Shown: piece after piece, positions 6,427-8,783 of the stretch
How the letters are laid out: the number at the start of each line of letters is the position of its first letter
Numbering within the stretch: position 1 is the first letter of the stretch
Assembly (NCBI GenBank): GCA_039029915.1
Contig: JBCCFD010000346.1
Span: forward strand, 1 to 8,783
DNA from: QQUD01 sp039029915
GTDB lineage: Bacteria > Chloroflexota > Anaerolineae > Promineifilales > Promineifilaceae
DNA length: 8,783 bases
Direction of reading: 5' to 3'
The notes under the pieces: model-generated
What the model was told of the DNA's origin: nothing
Seen by the model: only the letters and a program-made list of their open reading frames with translations
Database searches by the model: none
Position numbers and translations under genes: made by a program

Positions 6427-6536
6427 ATGTGAAAATCAAGAAGTATCTTGAAATTTACTCGACTCAAATTTGATTTTCACCGAGTAAATTTCACTTTTCT
6501 ACCCAGTTTTATTTCAAGATATTTTGTGAAATTTAC
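6427..6536. repeat. Copy B of the 110-bp inverted-repeat-rich element
   Basis: Ungapped homologue of 3477-3586. It contains four perfect inverted pairs: GTGAAAATCAA (6429-6439) with 6470-6480; TATCTTGAAAT (6444-6454) with 6511-6521; GAAATTTACTCG (6450-6461) with 6481-6492; and GTAAATTTCAC (6484-6494) with 6526-6536. The segment around 6481-6494 can pair either leftward or rightward, so alternative hairpins are possible. It sits upstream of the lipoprotein gene. The remaining spacer, 6537-6684, shows nothing beyond a 5-bp hairpin at 6562-6576 and no clear terminator. Confidence 0.78.
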
Positions 6537-6684
6537 ATAGCTGTTATTTTAAATTTGAGGCGATCAAAAAGTGATCAAGTTGGGAAAATAGCGGGACAGT
6601 CAAGCTCGTTGTTAGATAAACGATTCAGAAACCCGAGGAAACGATGTTTGAATTCGTTATATTATTCAATGCCGGTTATTTGTG

Positions 6685-7281
6685 TCACTTAAGGTAGGTT
6701 AAAAACTGTTTGTAAAAATCCTCATCAGGCTGTGCGGTCCCATATTTAGGAATCGTTATCCATTCTTGCCGAAGTGCCAAACGGCCGTTTAATAACATAT
6801 CTATCACGATGCCAATAAGGCGGTGCGTTACCGCTTGGGTGATGTGTTCAAACCCTAATCGTTGAACTACAACAGGGGGGATATCCATAATGTGAATTGA
6901 AAAAGCATCTTCCACAATTTGGTAAATCGCCAGCTCGATTTCTGCAGGGGGGACGTAATCGAAATTCCGAGAAATTTGAGGCAAATTGGCACGGCTTCTT
7001 AATTGAGCCGACGGCTGATCGGGTTGATTTTCGGAAATCGATAGAAAGTCACCATTCTTGATGAAGACATTTCTATCAACAGCATCTGAAACGGCCGTAT
7101 CAAATATCTTTTTTGAGACCTCATTGATTTGGCGGAAGCCAACAACCCGCCCAAACGCACGCTCAAGCTCTTCAAAATGCTGGCTCCCTTCATCAATCAA
7201 AATTTGTTGGACAATTTTATATTCAATCCTGCCGGTTTCGTGCAAAGTCTTGTCTACGGGAACCCCTAAACCCTTAGCCAA
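6685..7281 (-). CDS. DUF3320-like C-terminal tail of a giant helicase (remnant)
   Basis: About 198 residues from TTG 7281; the frame is open to 7353 but has no ATG or GTG. The sequence matches the two winged-helix-like repeats that end DUF4011/DUF3320-type SF1 helicases. The first repeat covers IVQQILIDEG, FEELERAFGRVVGF, an AVSDAVDR..F segment and GDFL. A basic LRSRANLP linker follows. The second repeat covers VPPAEIELAIYQIVEDAF, VVVQRLGF and a final LLNGRLALRQEW. In relatives this lies immediately after the helicase core; here the core is absent. TTG 7281 lacks a ribosome site. A GGAG (7338-7335) with ATG 7321 stands upstream but is out of frame and stops after three codons; removing one base would restore M-A-I-K-T-Q. 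Probably a pseudogene fragment, or one read poorly if at all. Confidence 0.6.
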   Translation of the reverse strand: MAKGLGVPVDKTLHETGRIEYKIVQQILIDEGSQHFEELERAFGRVVGFRQINEVSKKIFDTAVSDAVDRNVFIKNGDFLSISENQPDQPSAQLRSRANLPQISRNFDYVPPAEIELAIYQIVEDAFSIHIMDIPPVVVQRLGFEHITQAVTHRLIGIVIDMLLNGRLALRQEWITIPKYGTAQPDEDFYKQFLTYLK

Positions 7282-7337
7282 CGGTTCAGATTTAATCCGA
7301 CTCTGGGTTTTATATCGCCATCTTTTGTTTTTATCTC

Positions 7338-8783
7338 CTAAGTAAATAGCATCTTATTGACCTCTGCCATAAGCAACCCCATTAACCCGTGTCCTTGAAA
7401 ATTTGGAAGGCTTTCCCAATGCTTGTGAGCCAATCGCAGCTGGTTATTCTCCAAAAACTGAGCATCGAGTGATTTGAATTTAGAAACAGTTGTTAAGTGT
7501 GAATCCAACTCAAATCCACCAATGACATCCCACTCAACTTTTGCTCGAGCAATTAGCTTTTCAGCGATCTGCCACTCAAACCAATCCGCAAAGTATTGGC
7601 GATTCGCTTGAGCTGCAAAGTAGGGGTCTTTCAGAACCTCAACAATATTTCCCAACCCGCGCACTCGGCATTTCCGAATTGTGGCGTGATATTGAATCAT
7701 ATCGGGAAGTTGATCGACTGTTTTTAAAATACGAACAAGCCGTTTTTGCTGGAATTTAAAAATCGTTGTTAAAGGAGTTTCAGCAAGATCATGAAATTTT
7801 GAGACGGCCGTTTCATACTGCTGTGTTTGTTCAAGCAGCTGCGCCATTTCTTGGTTGATACGGTTATCTTCTTCTGCATCAAAATCATTTGATAAGAACG
7901 TCAATAATCGATGAGACAAAGGGTCAGATTTTCGCTTAGTGTGTGCGTCTTTCTTGGCAAACTCGCTGTAAAAATCAACGAGCCAATATCCCACATTCTT
8001 AAGTTCATGCCACTCGGAATTTTCAATCCCCATCCACCGAATCCCGAACAGCGATTTTAATAGTGGCTCAACCTTGTCAAACTGCTCTTTTTGGATTTGC
8101 CATTCCAAAATAGCATCTACCAATTTAAGCATGTCCGCTGCCGATTCAGGCGGAACTTTCTTGCAGAGGCCCAGCAGCGTGTTACGAGACTCCTGATAAA
8201 CACCTGAAAGGTTTTTCAGAAAGCCTCGATCACCGTGTACCATGAGTGGTTGCCTAATGGGTTGAACATCTGCATCCCAAGCCGAAGGGATGAGCCACTC
8301 ATCATACTCATAACGCAAAAAGGCCAAGCGAGAACCCGCATCGAGAGCAGCTTTTAAACGGTGGCCCTCTTTCAGCCAGGCTGAATTAAAAATATCGATG
8401 GCATATAAGTTAGGCGCTTGAGTTAAGCTATAGCAAATATCATTTAGGTGTGAGAGTTCTTTTTGATCTTTGGGCGGGGTAAGCCCTAGCTTTTGTGAAA
8501 CGAAAACGGCCGTTTCTAGCATTTCCTGCAGTTGGTAAACGGTTTTCGTGGCTAAAGCTTTAATCTTTTTGAGCTTATTTGGGGTTACTGCCGTGGCCTG
8601 AGTTTTAAAAAACGGATGCTTGTGCGGTTGGCCTAATCTTGGTAGCAGTTCAGAAATATCTTCAATCAGTTGCCGTCTTAAATTCAAGTCGTTTTCATCC
8701 CATTCTGTCATTTCAGGAAACGGGTAGTTTGGAATTTCAGCGGATTTTGATTCAAGCTGCACAGACAACGTCATATACATCCC
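7338..8783 (-). CDS. Helical insertion region of a DUF4011/DUF3320-type SF1 helicase (5' partial, truncated before motif II)
   Basis: Open from the right edge (preceded by GGG, so ATG 8780 need not be the start) for 481 codons to TAG. The helix-rich sequence matches the long insertion that, in these 1500-2000-residue helicases, separates the Walker A segment from the DEAD-like motif II. Landmarks in order are HPFF, a DVQPIRQPL segment, YQESRNTLLG, a LFGIRWMGIENSEWHEL block, YHATIRKCRVRGLG, YFADWFEWQI, and FKSLDAQFLENNQLRLA followed by GLMGLLMAEVNK. In relatives the last element leads into the KKRRHxPIR segment and then motif II, but here a stop comes four codons later. No helicase motif lies within the visible part; Walker A would be expected beyond the window. 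A stable N-terminal fragment could still be made. Family recognition is from memory of the pattern, not from a search. Confidence 0.7.
   Translation of the reverse strand, partial: GMYMTLSVQLESKSAEIPNYPFPEMTEWDENDLNLRRQLIEDISELLPRLGQPHKHPFFKTQATAVTPNKLKKIKALATKTVYQLQEMLETAVFVSQKLGLTPPKDQKELSHLNDICYSLTQAPNLYAIDIFNSAWLKEGHRLKAALDAGSRLAFLRYEYDEWLIPSAWDADVQPIRQPLMVHGDRGFLKNLSGVYQESRNTLLGLCKKVPPESAADMLKLVDAILEWQIQKEQFDKVEPLLKSLFGIRWMGIENSEWHELKNVGYWLVDFYSEFAKKDAHTKRKSDPLSHRLLTFLSNDFDAEEDNRINQEMAQLLEQTQQYETAVSKFHDLAETPLTTIFKFQQKRLVRILKTVDQLPDMIQYHATIRKCRVRGLGNIVEVLKDPYFAAQANRQYFADWFEWQIAEKLIARAKVEWDVIGGFELDSHLTTVSKFKSLDAQFLENNQLRLAHKHWESLPNFQGHGLMGLLMAEVNKMLFT

Larger units (their letters stand above)
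1115..8513. repeat. Dispersed palindrome ACGGCCGT, ten copies
   Basis: Copies start at 1115, 1576, 2147, 2288, 2443, 3770, 6781, 7091, 7804 and 8506. The core is usually flanked by A on the left (8 of 10) and T on the right (7 of 10), giving consensus AACGGCCGTT. Nine are inside genes and one (3770) is intergenic. For moderate GC content, well under one copy is expected by chance. It resembles the HIP1 octamer of cyanobacteria in size, symmetry and density, but its sequence is different. Confidence 0.85.

Noticed and set aside
3477..6536. Composite transposon bounded by the two 110-bp copies
   Set aside because: The copies are direct, diverged, and enclose no transposase. Shared regulatory or MITE-like origin explains them better.
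6562..6576. GATCA-N5-TGATC as a terminator for the helicase remnant
   Set aside because: A 5-bp stem without a U-tract is too weak.
7335..7353. Programmed -1 frameshift joining the two helicase parts
   Set aside because: No heptameric slippery site lies before the stop; the T-AAA-AAC run falls after it. Joining the frames would still leave the helicase core missing.

Overview
The window looks like a bacterial chromosomal segment of moderate GC (roughly 43-45% by eye). I infer a member of Chloroflexota or a similar environmental lineage, with low confidence. The reasons are the mixture of a SufT-like protein, a tungsten aldehyde oxidoreductase, a PPC-domain envelope protein and a giant DUF4011/DUF3320-type helicase, plus short repetitive DNA of the kind seen in Chloroflexota and cyanobacteria. 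No rRNA, tRNA, CRISPR array, transposase or phage gene was seen.

Left third (1-2272, + strand). The tail of an unidentified protein ends at 117. A heptanucleotide-repeat region follows, then a MIP18/SufT family protein (266-571) and a rho-independent terminator (750-779). Next comes a photolyase/cryptochrome-family flavoprotein (839-2272) whose only convincing promoter element predicts a leaderless mRNA.

Middle (2269-3586, - strand). A polyamine-acetyltransferase-like GNAT enzyme converges on the photolyase gene, and the two stop codons share one CTAG. Upstream of it lies a two-TM protein with an extracytoplasmic PPC domain. Further right, a CRP/FNR-type operator abuts a promoter for a + strand tungsten aldehyde:ferredoxin oxidoreductase family gene (3921-5660). 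That gene ends at a strong bidirectional terminator shared with an orphan lipoprotein gene read in the opposite direction (5764-6375).

Right third (6685-8783, - strand). Two reading frames match two separated parts of one giant SF1 helicase: the long helical insertion normally lying between helicase motifs I and II, and the C-terminal DUF3320-like tail. The catalytic core expected between them (motifs II-VI) is missing and the two parts are in different frames. The locus is best read as an internally deleted helicase, possibly a decayed defence or nucleic-acid-processing gene.

Three non-coding signals stand out. (1) The palindrome ACGGCCGT occurs ten times, like the HIP1 element of cyanobacteria, and in six of nine coding copies it is read as Thr-Ala-Val. 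(2) Two ungapped 110-bp copies of an inverted-repeat-rich element (3477-3586 and 6427-6536) each sit just upstream of a - strand gene for an exported or membrane protein. (3) A heptamer repeat lies ahead of the SufT-like gene. Apart from possible co-transcription of the PPC gene with the GNAT gene, and of the two helicase remnants, the genes look like independent units.
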